A DNA stretch of 64,000 bases from Prosapia bicincta (lineage: Eukaryota > Arthropoda > Insecta > Hemiptera > Cercopidae): NCBI GenBank assembly GCA_036971475.1, contig JBAIZL010000005.1, positions 247,723,323 to 247,787,322 on the forward strand, in the 5' to 3' direction. The translations under genes and the position numbers were made by a program. Shown here piece by piece: positions 1 to 12,249 of the stretch (the first letter of the stretch is position 1; each line of letters starts with the position of its first letter). Under the pieces are notes generated by a model. It did not search any database. It had not been told where the DNA came from and saw nothing but the letters and a program-made list of their open reading frames with translations.

Positions 1-1004
1 AATTTTTCCAACCTTTTAAAATTTAAATAAATTGAAATTTTATCACTTTTTCACTTTAAATGTGTTTACATTTTCCGTTCCGTTTAGATTTTAAGTTATG
101 CATGTTTCAGATTCACAAACTAAAGATTGGCAACAACATAAAACACAATTTGTAATTTAAAGTAGAAAAAACGTTTACGTGTTTTAGATTTGTATCGATG
201 GAATTATTTGTCAGAGTTGTACTTTTCATAAAATTTCTGCACGTTTTTCGTTTTTAAACATTTAAAGAAATTGATGAAATTTGATGATCTATAAAGACTA
301 AAATTGTTCTTAAATATGGGATAATATGTTTAAGAAAAATAAAACCCTATTAAGGTGCATGTCTATCTCAGAGACGTTAAGCTAAGCACGTGAGCTATGA
401 CTGATTAAAGTAATAGATTCATGTCCATGAATACTTTCACCCAGTACGATCCCTAGTATCTAGGGTAATGTTTGTTATGTGGAATCTAGGTTTGCAGAAT
501 ACATTTCCTTGTGCAAAAAGACAATTTTACAGCGTTATGATACATCTGTCAAACGTCTGCAATAGCAATGGGTAACCCAAATCGTTACGTTTTCACGGAG
601 TTGAGCTAAAAGGGTGCTAAAAGACTTTTCAAATCGACAACTTGGCCATTAAAATGTATTCATAATTTTTAATAATACATTAAGTGTTTCTTACATTGGC
701 TTTATTTAATTATAACTTACTTAAATTTTATATCTTTCACTTTTCATTGATTTAAACTGTGATGTTAAAATGTGTGTAAAGCGTAAACATACTTTGCAAT
801 ATAAGTTGATTTACTTTCTCGTTTTTCTTTAGAAATGTCTTCAGATCTTATATACAGAAAGAACATTCTTCAGTTTAGGTAGATAAGCGTCTTTGTTAAG
901 AATGTTGTTAGCGGTTGAATGACAAACAATGTAACAAGTTGGTCCAACTTGGCCTCCGTTTTGGCTTCAGATATAAGACTTGGACATTATTACTGCCTAT
1001 TGTT
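1..1004. other. AT-rich DNA without recognised features
   Basis: No long open frame, RNA gene or repeat was recognised here. The sequence is AT-rich with frequent stops in all frames. Confidence 0.5.
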
Positions 1005-1880
1005 AAACGGAGTGGTTACCGGAAAACTTGTGTTTTCCAAATAACGAGTAATAAGATAATTAGCGAAAATTTTTATTTATGAGTGGCAAAACTGTGTACA
1101 CAGTATGCAATTTCAAAACAATGTTACTTTTAGTTTAGCGTTTAAAAAATGCATCTGTAAGGTAACTTCCTTCTGTTTTGATACAGTGTTGAAAGCTTAT
1201 TTAAAACTTTCTACGGATTTTGTTATTATCTTTCTAGGAAAGCCGACGATTTCCTGGCGAATAGATTCTTTAAGTTCCTGTATTGTTCGTGGCTTGTTCA
1301 CGTAGACTTTAAATGCAATGAGTCCCCACTGAACGATATCTGGAATTGTAAGTTCCAGGAAGCGAGGTCAATTGGCATCACCAAAACGTGAGATCACTCT
1401 TTTAGGGAATAAATGTCAAAGGAATTTCTTACTAATGCGAGCCATATGAGCTGTGACTCCCCATTGTTGGAACCATACATTATGTATCCCTGTACGGTGA
1501 CATCGCAGTTCCGCTAAGAAATATTCTTCCAACATTTCCAGGTAACGTTGAGCATTCACTGTGACTGCTCTGTCATCGTTCAATACACGAATAGTTCAAA
1601 ACCTCAAAGACGCTATTTGCCACGATATCATCGGCATTCCTGGAGAGATTTTACCAAAATCGGTAAGAAGTTTTAAATATGCCTTCAACACGGTATCAAA
1701 ACACAAGGCGTTACAGACGGCGGGCAGCTTATAGATTTGGCAACACTGAACTGAAAGTATAATAGTTTTGAAATTGCATTCTGTGTACACTGTTTTGCCA
1801 CCTATAAATAATTTTCTTTTCTAATTGTCTTGGTACGCTTTATTTGGAAAAAATGCGTTTCCCCGTTTTCACCCTATTTT
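1005..1880. mobile_element. Palindromic mariner-like transposon relic with long inverted arms
   Basis: About 260-280 bases at the left (roughly 1005-1290) reappear inverted at the right (roughly 1590-1880) with many substitutions. Both arms share GTGGCAAAAC.GTGTACACAG and the following 150 bases or more. Both arms also read, outside to inside, as similar open frames containing CFDTVLKAYLKL. The centre holds a decayed transposase on the minus strand. The arms are far longer than the roughly 30-bp ends of standard mariners, so this is either a long-arm variant or a copy partly duplicated in inverted orientation. The outer limits are approximate, and no flanking target duplication was established. 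Confidence 0.6.
1205..1610 (-). pseudogene. DDE transposase relic, mariner/Tc1-like
   Basis: The minus strand translates to recognisable C-terminal transposase blocks: VTVNAQRYLEML, then WFQQWGVTAHMARI, ISRFGDAN, and VYVNKPRTIQELKESIRQEI. In intact relatives the second block is WFQQDGATAH; here the catalytic Asp has become Trp. A TGA interrupts the frame after KKFL and another lies in the conserved tryptophan position of the block after FGDAN. The enzyme normally cuts and pastes its own element at TA sites; this copy cannot be active. Family placement within the IS630-Tc1-mariner group is from motif recall only. Confidence 0.7.
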
Positions 1881-2596
1881 TCACATTAGGCTCTGTTAGG
1901 TTTGTGTATTTATTTAGAGCGTAGACACCTACGCCTTCAAACCTTGAAGTGTGGGACGAATCAATTTATTTTGCTTTAGATTTTCTTGCATACACTCTCA
2001 TGAGTTTTCCCTTATCTTATTTATTATATTTACATTTTCTCAGGATAAATTTAAAAATCGATTTGAGTAAAGCTTATTAGGCTTTTTGCAGCAATAAAGA
2101 CGAATTCGTTTAGATTGTTTTTAAAAGTCATCTATAGAGAACGTTTGTTGTGCAAGTGCAGCGCTATCTTTTCACAAGTTATTGGTTTAAACTTTGAATT
2201 TTGTGGTAATTTAAACAGATTTTCTAACTAGAGCAACGATAAATTATTCCATTACACGTTTCCCGTCATCCTGTTTACATTTACTTAGTGCTATTACTGA
2301 AAATAAATAAAACCTTCCTTAAATAAATAGGATTGAAGAATCGATATAACGTTTGTTGTTTACGATATAATTAGATCCTTATTGAAATTACGAACTTTAT
2401 AAAATCACTTACTACAGTGGCTTCTTTATTCATTGGCAGTGATTGTCTCCTATGTGTTTGCAAAGTTAAGATATTTTTATAAAAACCAACAGCTTAGTAT
2501 TACTGTATCATAAATACAAAATTAAGGTATTTTCAAAGATATTTTGACGACGTCTAGCAATCTTAGGAAAATCAGACACTGCCAGTGTCAAACTTG
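1881..2596. other. AT-rich DNA without recognised features
   Basis: No open frame of note and no repeat boundary was seen. It separates the mariner-like relic from the candidate last exon at 2597-2761. Confidence 0.4.
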
Positions 2597-2761
2597 TTAT
2601 TTTCTCCGTGCATAGTCATCTTCATCTTCAGCATCATTCTTTGGTAAATCATGTGGACGGGGACAGATAGAAGGGAATATAGCAACACTGTACTCAGTAC
2701 CTTCCCTTGTTCTGGGATATGTTGGACATTCTGATTTTAATAGGTCTGTAATTGGTAAATC
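2597..2761 (-). CDS. Candidate last exon of an unrecognised gene
   Basis: On the minus strand a good acceptor (CTGGTAG followed by GATTTACC) opens a 54-codon frame that ends at a TAA. The peptide begins DLPITDLLKSECPTYPR, is rich in Pro and Cys in the middle (AIFPSICPRPHDLPKN), and ends in an acidic then basic tail (DAEDEDDYARRK). The composition looks coding: it is less AT-biased than its surroundings and has no stop over 165 bases. I do not recognise the protein. The upstream exons would lie at higher coordinates, where a 106-bp satellite begins within about 200 bases, so the gene is either interrupted by a long satellite-bearing intron or is a broken remnant. Confidence 0.4.
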   Translation of the reverse strand, partial: DLPITDLLKSECPTYPRTREGTEYSVAIFPSICPRPHDLPKNDAEDEDDYARRK

Positions 2762-2934
2762 CTACCAGAGCATTACTTGCAAACGGTTGAAATCAAATAT
2801 ATTAAAAATTTCATGTAATTGTTTCACTCGACATATTTCTGTTACCAATCCTTTCAATCCCCTAAACATCGATTCCTATCTTCATTGTTTATCCCAATAG
2901 ACCACATAATTTCTATTAACATCAAATTTAATCA

Positions 2935-5460
2935 TTAATAAAATTGATTTATAAAGTAAACAATTAATAAAAGCACTTCTCTCTTAATACAAAAGTATTA
3001 ATATAACATTCTACTGAAGAATTAGAGGTAAAAACATAATTTTAAAAAAGTGATTTATAAGTTCAACAATTATTAAAAGCACTTGTCTCTTTATACAAAA
3101 GTATTAATATAAAACCCTACTGAAGAATTAGAGGTAAAAACATCATTTAATAAAATTGATTTATAAAGTAAACAATTAATAAAAGCACTTCTCTCTTAAT
3201 ACAAAAGTATTAATTTAAAATCCTACTGAAGAATTAGAGGTAAAAACATCATTTAATAAAATTGATTTATAAAGTAAACAATTAATAAAAGCACCTCTCT
3301 TTTAATACAAAAGTATTAATATAAAATCCTATTGAAGAATTAGAGGTAAAAACATCATTTCATAAAAGTGATTTATAAGTTGAACAATTAATAAAAGCAC
3401 TTCTCTCTTAATACAAAAGTATTAATATAAAATCCTACTGAAGAATTAGATGTAAAAACATCATTTAATAAAAGTGATTTATAAGTTGAACAATTAATAA
3501 AAGCACTTGTCTCTTTATACAAAAGTATTAATATAAAATCCTACTGAAGAATTAGAGGTAAAAACATCATTTAATAAAATTGATTTATAAAGTAAACAAT
3601 TAATAAAAGCACTTCTCTCTTAATACAAAAGTATTAATTTAAAATCCTACTGAAGAATTAGAGGTAAAAACATCATTTAATAAAATTGATTTATAAAGTA
3701 AACAATTAATAAAAGCACCTCTCTTTTAATACAAAAGTATTAATATAAAATCCTATTGAAGAATTAGAGGTAAAAACATCATTTAATAAAAGTGATTTAT
3801 AAGTTGAGCAATTAATAAAAGCACTTGTCTCTTAATACAAAAGTAATAATATAAAATCCTACTGAAGAATTAGAGGTAAAAACATCATTTAATAAAATTG
3901 ATTTATAAAGTAAACAATTAATAAAAGCACCTCTCTTTTAATACAAAAGTATTAATATAAAATCCTATTGAAGAATTAGAGGTAAAAACATCATTTCATA
4001 AAAGTGATTTATAAGTTGAACAATTAATAAAAGCACTTCTCTCTTAATACAAAAGTATTAATATAAAATCCTACTGAAGAATTAGATGTAAAAACATCAT
4101 TTAATAAAAGTGATTTATAAGTTGAACAATTAATAAAAGCACTTCTCTCTCTATACAAAAGTATTAATATAAAATCCTACTGAAGAATTAGAGGTAAAAA
4201 CATAATTTAATAAAAGTGATTTATAAGTTCAACAATTAATAAAAGCACTTGTCTCTTTATACAAAAGTATTAATATAAAATCCTACTGAAGAATTAGAGG
4301 TAAAAACATCATTTAATAAAATTGATTTATAAAGTAAACAATTAATAAAAGCACTTCTCTCTTAATACAAAAGTATTAATTTAAAATCCTACTGAAGAAT
4401 TAGAGGTAAAAACATCATTTAATAAAATTGATTTATAAAGTAAACAATTAATAAAAGCACCTCTCTTTTAATACAAAAGTATTAATATAAAATCCTATTG
4501 AAGAATTAGAGGTAAAAACATCATTTAATAAAAGTGATTTATAAGTTGAGCAATTAATAAAAGCACTTGTCTCTTAATACAAAAGTAATAATATAAAATC
4601 CTACTGAAGAATTAGAGGTAAAAACATCATTTAATAAAATTGATTTATAAAGTAAACAATTAATAAAAGCACTTCTCTCTTAATACAAAAGTATTAATAT
4701 AAAATCCTACTGAAGAATTAGTGGTAAAAACATCATTTAGTAAAATTGATTTATAAGTTGAACAATTAATAAAAGCACTTCTCTCTCTATACAAAAGTAT
4801 TAATATAAAATCCTACTGAAGAATTAGAGGTAAAAACATCATTTAATAAAAGTGATTTATAAGTTCAACAATTAATAAAAGCACTTGTCTCTTTATACAA
4901 AAGTATTAATATAAAATCCTACTGAAGAATTAGATGTAAAAACATCATTTAATAAAAGTGATTTATAAGTTGAGCAATTAATAAAAGCACTTGTCTCTTA
5001 ATACAAAAGTAATAATATAAAATCCTACTGAAGAATTAGAGGTAAAAACATCATTTAATAAAATTGATTTATAAAGTAAACAATTAATAAAAGCACTTCT
5101 CTCTTAATACAAAAGTATTAATATAAAATCCTACTGAAGAATTAGTGGTAAAAACATCATTTAATAAAAGTGATTTATAAGTTGAACAATTAATAAAAGC
5201 ACTTGTCTCTTTATACAAAAGTATTAATATAAAACCCTACTGAAGAATTAGAGGTAAAAACGTCATTTAATAAAATTGATTTATAAAGTAAACAATTAAT
5301 AAAAGCACTTCTCTCTTAATACAAAAGTAATAATTAAAAATCCTACTGAAGAATTAGAGGTAAAAACATTATTTAATAAAAGTGATTTATAAGTTGAACA
5401 ATTATTAAAAGCACTTCTCTCTTTATACATAAGTATTAATATAAAACCCTACTGAAGAAT
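2935..5460. repeat. 106-bp satellite array, about 24 units
   Basis: The unit contains AACAATTAATAAAAGCAC, TACAAAAGTATTAATATAAA and CTGAAGAATTAGAGGTAAAA, and the CATCATTT landmark recurs every 106 bases (for example at 3141, 3247 and 3353). Two main unit types exist: one with AAATTGATTTATAAAGTAAAC and one with AAAGTGATTTATAAGTTGAAC, each with sub-variants in the pyrimidine tract (CTTCTCTCTTAAT, CCTCTCTTTT, CTTGTCTCTTTAT). The order of variants recurs in blocks of six to seven units, which is a higher-order pattern. The array ends abruptly at 5460 in a Penelope-like sequence. Confidence 0.95.
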
Positions 5461-6290
5461 GACATATACAATATACACAATAAAATACAATTGACACATG
5501 AAATAGATAAAAATATATCAATCATATTTTTAGATATGACTATTTCAAAGAAAAATAATAAATTTGATATTGAAATTTACAGAAACCCTCTATAATTCCT
5601 AATTACTCAAATTTCCATATAATAAAAACAAAATGGCAGGTTTATATAGCTCATTATATAGAATGAATAAAATTCCGTAAAATGATATAAATAAGTTAAA
5701 AGAATTCAATGTTATATGCCATAATAGCAACAAAAGATGGATATAAAAAAGAAGCAATGGATAAATTAAATAATAATAATATTAAAAATGAGAAATAATG
5801 TTAACAAAAATAACTATACAACTAATAATAAAGAAACTATTTGATCTAAATTCATATTCACTGGATACGAAATTATACCGATTATATAAATATTAAAGGC
5901 ACTAATATTAAACTAGTTTATTATTCAAACAATAAAATAAATAATATAATATATACAAATGTTAAATTAAAAAAGTTAGATGTAAGCTGTATTTATAGTA
6001 TAAAAATACAATGTGTCAAAAATACTATGAAGGCCAAACTAAACACAAAATAAAAGAAAGGTATAAAGAACATTTAGAGCTATACATAAAACCTAATAAA
6101 TATAAATCAAACTAAGCAATACATTGTATAGATAACACACCTGATTACATAATATAAACTTAATTAAACAAGCTCGAAAAAGGTTTAAGAATGAATATCA
6201 TTAAGAATTCATAAATATATAAAAATAATAATTAAAATACACTTATTGAGGGGCAAGTACAAGTAAAGTTTAATTATAATACTAATTTTA
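5461..6290 (+). pseudogene. Penelope-like element fragment: RT end and GIY-YIG endonuclease
   Basis: The start reads YNIHNKIQLTHEIDKN then IIFLDMTISKKNN and FDIEIYRNP, the typical end of a Penelope-like reverse transcriptase. Near 5985-6110 the frames give CIYSIK and then CQKYYEGQTKHKIKERYKEHL, matching the GIY-YIG endonuclease region (GIY, YIGQT, R..EH). A further stretch resembling HCIDN.PDYI and KQARKGLRMNIIK follows. Several frameshifts and stops separate these blocks, so the gene is dead. Penelope-like elements use RT and endonuclease for target-primed insertion. The first 130 bases closely match the second fragment at 56.36 kb, so both come from one family. Confidence 0.7.
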
Positions 6291-6379
6291 GCGTATTCAA
6301 TGAAATCTTAAGAATAGATGTCTAAAATAAACACAGATTATTGATGGTTGCTTAATCAAGGAGATAGGTTAAGAAAAAC

Positions 6380-6434
<55 letters not shown>

Positions 6435-7965
6435 GAGCATAACGATTGAATATACCTAAAAATCCCTTTGACACAAAACTAATGTTTAGTTTAAACCAAC
6501 TATATACAATTACCTGACTAGTTTCTGAGTTCTGAAAAAGAAATTACCTAACGCCTCTATAAATTACATAAGACAAACTTTTATTTGATACAAATAAGGC
6601 AGATAAGGGCATTTTAATATTTGTTACTGTTGAAAGGTTACAAAGTTCGTTTCGAATAAAGATCCTTTGATATCAGGATGAAAGTTGCTTCACAAAGACG
6701 AGCTAAGTAATGGAAAGGTCATTCTCGTTAGGACAAAGTAATTTCCCTAGAATATATTTAAATGAATCTCGTATATAAATAATAATTTAAAAAATTATTT
6801 TCTAGAATAATATACCTGTACTTATGAATCCTAATTATTACTCAAAATATGTGTCAGAAATTCAAATACAAATTATATAATATTTAAATATTTCCTTTAA
6901 TTCTGGTTTGTATTTTAAGTCTCATTGTTCCACCAAACTTGACGCTCTCCACATAACTATCGACTTGTGTATCTATCCAAAAGCAAACCACCCTATCGTT
7001 GAAAATTCCTCGTGATACCACAAAAAGGATTACTAACCAACGTGTTGCAATGTTCTGACATACGACAGCTTTCTATTCAAACTGCATTCCCTGGTACACT
7101 GTATAAACTTGGTTTTAGAGATGAATTCTCGGTAGAGTAATATTGCTACCACCTAGATGGAATTTAATTTAAACTTTGATTAGTTTAGCTTATTTGAAGG
7201 AACTTCTCTATAAACTATATCTAATTGGTCTGCAGTGAAGCAACATACGGATTAATAATGCAAATAGTTGCCCACCTGAGTTTATGCAGGGTTATTTAGA
7301 TATCCGGGTAAAACTAGATAGTGAGCAAAAGAGCCTTTTAGGGCGATATTCTCCAATAATTATTGAAGTTATCACCGTTTGCGTCTATTTACTATGAACA
7401 TTAAATATTTCCTGGTGTTGCAGGGCAAACTAGATTAAGCTTCAGACATCTTTTAGTTACATAGCTTTTTACGCAGTTTGCTATAATTTTACGTGTTCAG
7501 GCTAAAATATAATGCACGCATGCTTTTAGAAAATAAATAGGTATAAATACAAAAACCAATCACAAATTATATTAAGGTACAAGTGATACGTTTTGCGATC
7601 GTATATTTGTTTACAATGATGGACACCATTATAACAAACTATTAATTAATTGCGTCACTAAAATATTCTTCTGACTCTTCTCGTTCCAAGACCTGACAAC
7701 TCACAATACCTCATCCCCCCAATGTGTAATGATTATCCTAAAATCTCTCTAGTAAAGGATATGATACTTATCAGAAGGATGAGGGTAAACTGGAGTTATC
7801 GCAGCGCCTCTACAGTTATTAGGTTGAAAGATTATCAGCACTAGATGGCCGCTAACACGACCATATCAATAACGTGATATTTTAGAGACTAGATATTTTG
7901 AGAAAAAATTAGTGTTGCCCCAAAATCGTCCACATGAGCACTACTAAACAGAGTTAAAAGAAACT
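6291..7965. other. AT-rich DNA with a TA microsatellite
   Basis: A perfect (TA)n run lies at 6386-6433. Nothing coding was recognised in the rest. Confidence 0.5.
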
Positions 7966-8169
7966 TTAGCTGTAATAATATTTTGTAATTTTTCGTTGTG
8001 AAGAAAACGGGTGTCGATATTCACCTCTTTGTCTTTTCTCTTCCATGACGTAATCATGAACCCAGGTATTGTCCTCAAAACAAAATCGTCTCGTTCGTGA
8101 CAGAAGGGCTGAAAACGTTGTTTGCTGAACTCCAATCGAGGCTATTTCTTCTTTTCTTGAGGAAGTCAT
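7966..8169 (-). pseudogene. Harbinger-like transposase N-terminal fragment
   Basis: The minus-strand frame contains NTWVHDYVMEEKRQRGEYRH. This resembles the conserved (F)WVH...R...GEF/GEY block near the start of PIF/Harbinger (HARBI1-like) transposases, which is followed in the family by an LxxELR...YFRM segment that is not preserved here. The homologous stretch is short and the rest of the transposase was not found, so this is a relic at best. The call rests on one motif. Confidence 0.35.
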
Positions 8170-8639
8170 AAAATGAAGAAGTATCTTTGTTCAATTATAA
8201 ATTACACATGTTCATTAGATGTTCCAATATGGTTTTCAATTTTTACTGATTCGACGAACATCTTTAATCATATCTTCGACATTTTTGCGACGTTATTATC
8301 GTCTATAGATTCTTCAGACCCTCGCTACGTGTATCATAAGCCATTAATTTCATTTTGCTATTAACTCTTTCAATAATTTAGCCATTGGCCGATCGAAGAG
8401 AAACTTTAATATAAGGGTATACATGTAATACGTTGACCATAAAAAGTAAGTATGGGCTAGTCATAATTAAAAACACCTTTAAGAATGCCATTTATTGCCC
8501 ATATATTACAAAGTTTTCTTCATTTTTTCATCATACAAACGCTCTTGTTTGCACCAAAGCATTCTTAGTAACGATACTGCAAACGCTTCCCGCAGATCCT
8601 CATTACTACCCACGATTTTGTCAATAATTCCTTGCTTGT

Positions 8640-9140
8640 GTTTTAAATATTGTTAACATACCTCTCGCGTTAACACACGCTTTTGCAGGAGGAAAATTCA
8701 GGTAAGCCTACATATAGTCGAATGACCGGCCTGGGCAAGCAATAATGCTGAAGAGAGAGATAACATCTCTAAACATTTGATGAACTGTGCAGAAATACGG
8801 TTTCAAGCGGTGCGGGCTTCCTTCTGGAATTTGTAGGGCCGATGCCAAGTTGTCTTAGCTGGGGTTCAACAAAGCCTGCCAACATAGTCATATAGCGTTC
8901 TCCATTAACGGTCACTGATTGTTCATAGTTATTTTAAAATAAAAACCTGAAGACACCAGCCGCCTTCTACGGGAGTGTATCGAATTTTCATGAAGCACAT
9001 TACAATTCATTGTTGACCAGTTTCTGGTTCCTTCTCCACCAATAAGGCAAACTAACGCACCAGGTCGTGTACGACATTATCCTTTTATCAATCACTTAAA
9101 CGATGTTTGCTTAAGTGATTAATAAGATTCACCGAACGTA
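8640..9140 (-). pseudogene. Second mariner-like transposase fragment
   Basis: The minus strand at about 8795-8945 reads VTVNGERYMTMLAGFVEPQL, the same V.VN..RY..ML block seen in the relic near 1.5 kb, followed by a degenerate continuation. The conserved FQQDGA..H block is not visible. This is an independent, more fragmentary insertion of the same superfamily. Confidence 0.5.
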
Positions 9141-10100
9141 ATGGACTACAAAACTCAAGCATCCTTTTATCGTTTGGAACAATGAGATTTTTCCAAATGA
9201 TGTAATTTTCAATAAATATCTGTAATATACATGAAGTAAATGGCATCCTTGAAGGTATTTATAAATATTTCGTTATTTTCTCCTCATCCAATACCTTGGT
9301 TTTAATATGACCATGTTGATTTCATCCTTTGGCCGCAATTCTTATATACTCTAAAAAAATGGGAAAGTTTTAGACAAATGATGAAAATATTAAGTGGAGA
9401 ATCAAAAATATACAATCATGAAACGTAAGAATGAACAACTTTTAGGCTAATAAAATGCCATTCATTATACCTATAGTGATTTAATAGTGGCAAAATATAA
9501 ATATATAATGTGGTAATGAGAGTTATTGTTTTTATTGATTTTAGAACAAAAATACTGTAGCAATAACGAGTCAAATACGAACATCAAAAAAACATCCTTG
9601 ACCAGTACCTTCTAGTATAGTATTACACTAATAGTAACAGGTTTTCATTAAAAACTTTTCCCCAGATTACTCCCGAGAAATGAAGTGTCTCTCTTTTCTG
9701 TTTTTTCCGAAACAACTAGTGTTACACGTGACCCAGTAAACGCCTGTAGCAGTAAAATGTTAACGCAGTAAGTAAACTCTTGTGACAAAGTCTCTAAAAC
9801 TAGGTACATTGTTGCTCGAGAAACTCTGAAACATTTATAGTTACAACTTACACAATGTTAAAAGTTAAAACTGCAGGTCTCGGGTGTAATTTAATTTAAA
9901 GTTAATACCAGTAAACTCTCTCAGTTGTGTTCCGAGTTTTATTATTGCTTGTATGAACAACAACGGCTCCATTAAACTAAAAAAAGTAAATAGTTTTTCC
10001 ATTGTCTACAGATCGTCATGCAGTGACTAAATGTAATATGTTTTCTTCTATTAATTTTTTCAAGTAAGAACTGCACTTTACTAAAAGCACAAGGTTATTT
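9141..10100. other. AT-rich DNA without recognised features
   Basis: Nothing coding or repetitive was recognised. The region precedes the locally duplicated block starting near 10.1 kb. Confidence 0.4.
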
Positions 10101-10104
10101 TATT

Positions 10105-10790
10105 CTCCACGCTCACTTGACCGCTTCTTTCAACAACATTTAACTATACATCTTGTACTTCCTCACAACACATTACTTTACTTCACAAGTTCATAGATTT
10201 GTTTCCCATTCTTTTACCGTGACTGTTCTGACAAAACAATATTACATAGACTCTATCTTACTATAGTGATACTTTCTAATCTCTTGTGATGCACAACTTC
10301 AGCCCAACGTTTCTTCTTTGTATAAATATTTCTAACTTTCTACTCTCTTCTGATGCACAACATTTCAGCACCGTTTAATGAGACTTTTCTTCTTTTTACA
10401 AATATTTCTAGCTTCCTACTCTTCTCTATTGCACAATTTCAGCTCCATTTTATGAGGTTTTTTTTTAGTTGTAGAAATATTTCTAACTTTCCCCGTTCAC
10501 CTGACCGCTTCCTTCAACAAGTTTCTATACATCTTGTCTTTCCCCACAATAAGTTACTTTACTTCACAAGTTCATAGATTGGTTTCCCAAACGTTTATCG
10601 TGATTGTTCTGACAAAACAATATTAAATAGACCCTATCTCAGTATTGTATAACTTTCTACTCTTCTCTAATGCACAACTTTCAGCCCCGTGTTATGACAT
10701 GTTTCTTCTTCACAGAAATATTTGTATCTCTCCACTCTTCTCTATTGCAAAACTATCAGCACCATTTTATGAAACAATGATAGATATATA
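10105..10790. repeat. Tandem duplication of about 385 bp with inner repeats
   Basis: The sequence CACTTGACCGCTTC with its following 300 bases at about 10110 recurs as CACCTGACCGCTTC at about 10495, so the period is close to 385. Inside each copy a shorter segment of about 80 bases (TTTCTAACTTTCTACTCT then GATGCACAACATTTCAGC) is itself repeated. Divergence between copies is visible but moderate. Confidence 0.8.
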
Positions 10791-11217
10791 TCTTTGCTTT
10801 CCTTACTTTTCAGTCTGCTGATTAGATAAAGGGTTTTACTCATTATGATACTTTATTTACAATATACAGTTTTATAATTTCTAATAAGTGGTTTCTTGGT
10901 AAAAAAACGATTGTGGTAGTTGTTGAAGACAGTACATCCATGGTACACCATAAATGTTGTGAGAGGGTAGATACACTCCTAACCCCGGTTAAGAGACAGG
11001 CTCGGTAAGAGATAAATTTCCCCCTATTCCAGATACCAGAAATCTGTGCCTTTCCCATAATCCTAGATAATTTCCTCTACCTTTCCTTAATTTTCTTTTT
11101 ACAATAAGGTTGTAACGGTCAAGCCCTTTTTATCTCGGTGTAAGTTTTATCTTTATTAAAAATGTGTGTTAATTACTAATTAACAAATTAATTACCTTAC
11201 TTACCAGGGCTTCTACT

Positions 11218-11262
11218 TCTCCGTCATAGCTCAGGCAGATACTGTCTGACTATGACGGTCTT
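11218..11262. other. 38-base hairpin sequence
   Basis: CCGTCATAG...CAGGCAGA and TCTGTCTGA.TATGACGG form near-perfect inverted arms with almost no loop. It does not end in a T-run and no gene lies beside it. It may be the tip of a miniature transposon or a transcribed hairpin; the sequence does not decide. Confidence 0.5.
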
Positions 11263-11440
11263 CTTATCTTGAAGGTAGAACTAGGTTACTTGAAATGATA
11301 ATTTAAAACTTTAAAATACAAAGTTAACAATTTATCAATCAATCACAAATTACAAAAGAACAAATGACACCAATGTGTAGAGTAATTAACTTTTAATTAT
11401 TGCTAACTATTCCATACATTTTAATTACTTATTAACCTTT

Positions 11441-11443
<3 letters not shown>

Positions 11444-11509
<66 letters not shown>
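11444..11509. repeat. (TA)n microsatellite
   Basis: Uninterrupted alternating TA of about 66 bases. Confidence 0.98.
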
Positions 11510-11512
<3 letters not shown>

Positions 11513-12249
11513 GAAGATAGTAGCTCAAGTTTTACAATTTAAATTTAGAAACGAATATTCAAAGGACAATTTTTACCGTTCATGTGTTAACCGTTTATCA
11601 ATTAAAATTCAAGTTAGTTAACATTAAAATACATTTTCTTTATTATTATCTAAAACGTACCTGGTTGTCCACTTTACTTGTAAAACACTTTAATACATAT
11701 AACTAATTACTGCACATCGCTTTTGTACACTTAACACTTAACACATCGCTCCTACAAATCAGCGCTCTTACACAAAAAAGATATAAACCTTTACTTATTT
11801 GAAACACATAAATAATCGCTTCTGACTTCTTCTTTTGTTGCGTTAATAAAATTTGGTACCGGCCTTGACAACTTAAATTTTGAATACTGAAAGCTTATAA
11901 TTTTCTAGGTTATGTCCGAAAATGCCATGACGTCTGTTCCGTTCGGGAACCTCTTTGTGACTGGGGCTTCTGCAAGGGCACGCCAACGGAATTTGCCACC
12001 CTTACTTATTATTTTGAATTTTTTGATTGGTGCATCGGATCAGGCGATATCAGACCATGTTTACGTCACATGGCGTGATGTGGTTATTTACTCAAGTTAC
12101 TCCTCGTACGATAGTTTTCTATTTCGCCCGCTAGGGGCGCTCACTACCTACTCTAGCTTCACAATGTGCACCAATAAAACAAAAATTTTCTTTTATATTG
12201 GGACGTTATAATTATTAAATAAAAATTAAATATCTAAATGCATTTATTT

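Noticed and set aside
11912..12211. 99-codon ATG-initiated frame
   Set aside because: No recognisable domain, splice context or conservation; length is compatible with chance in a less AT-rich patch.
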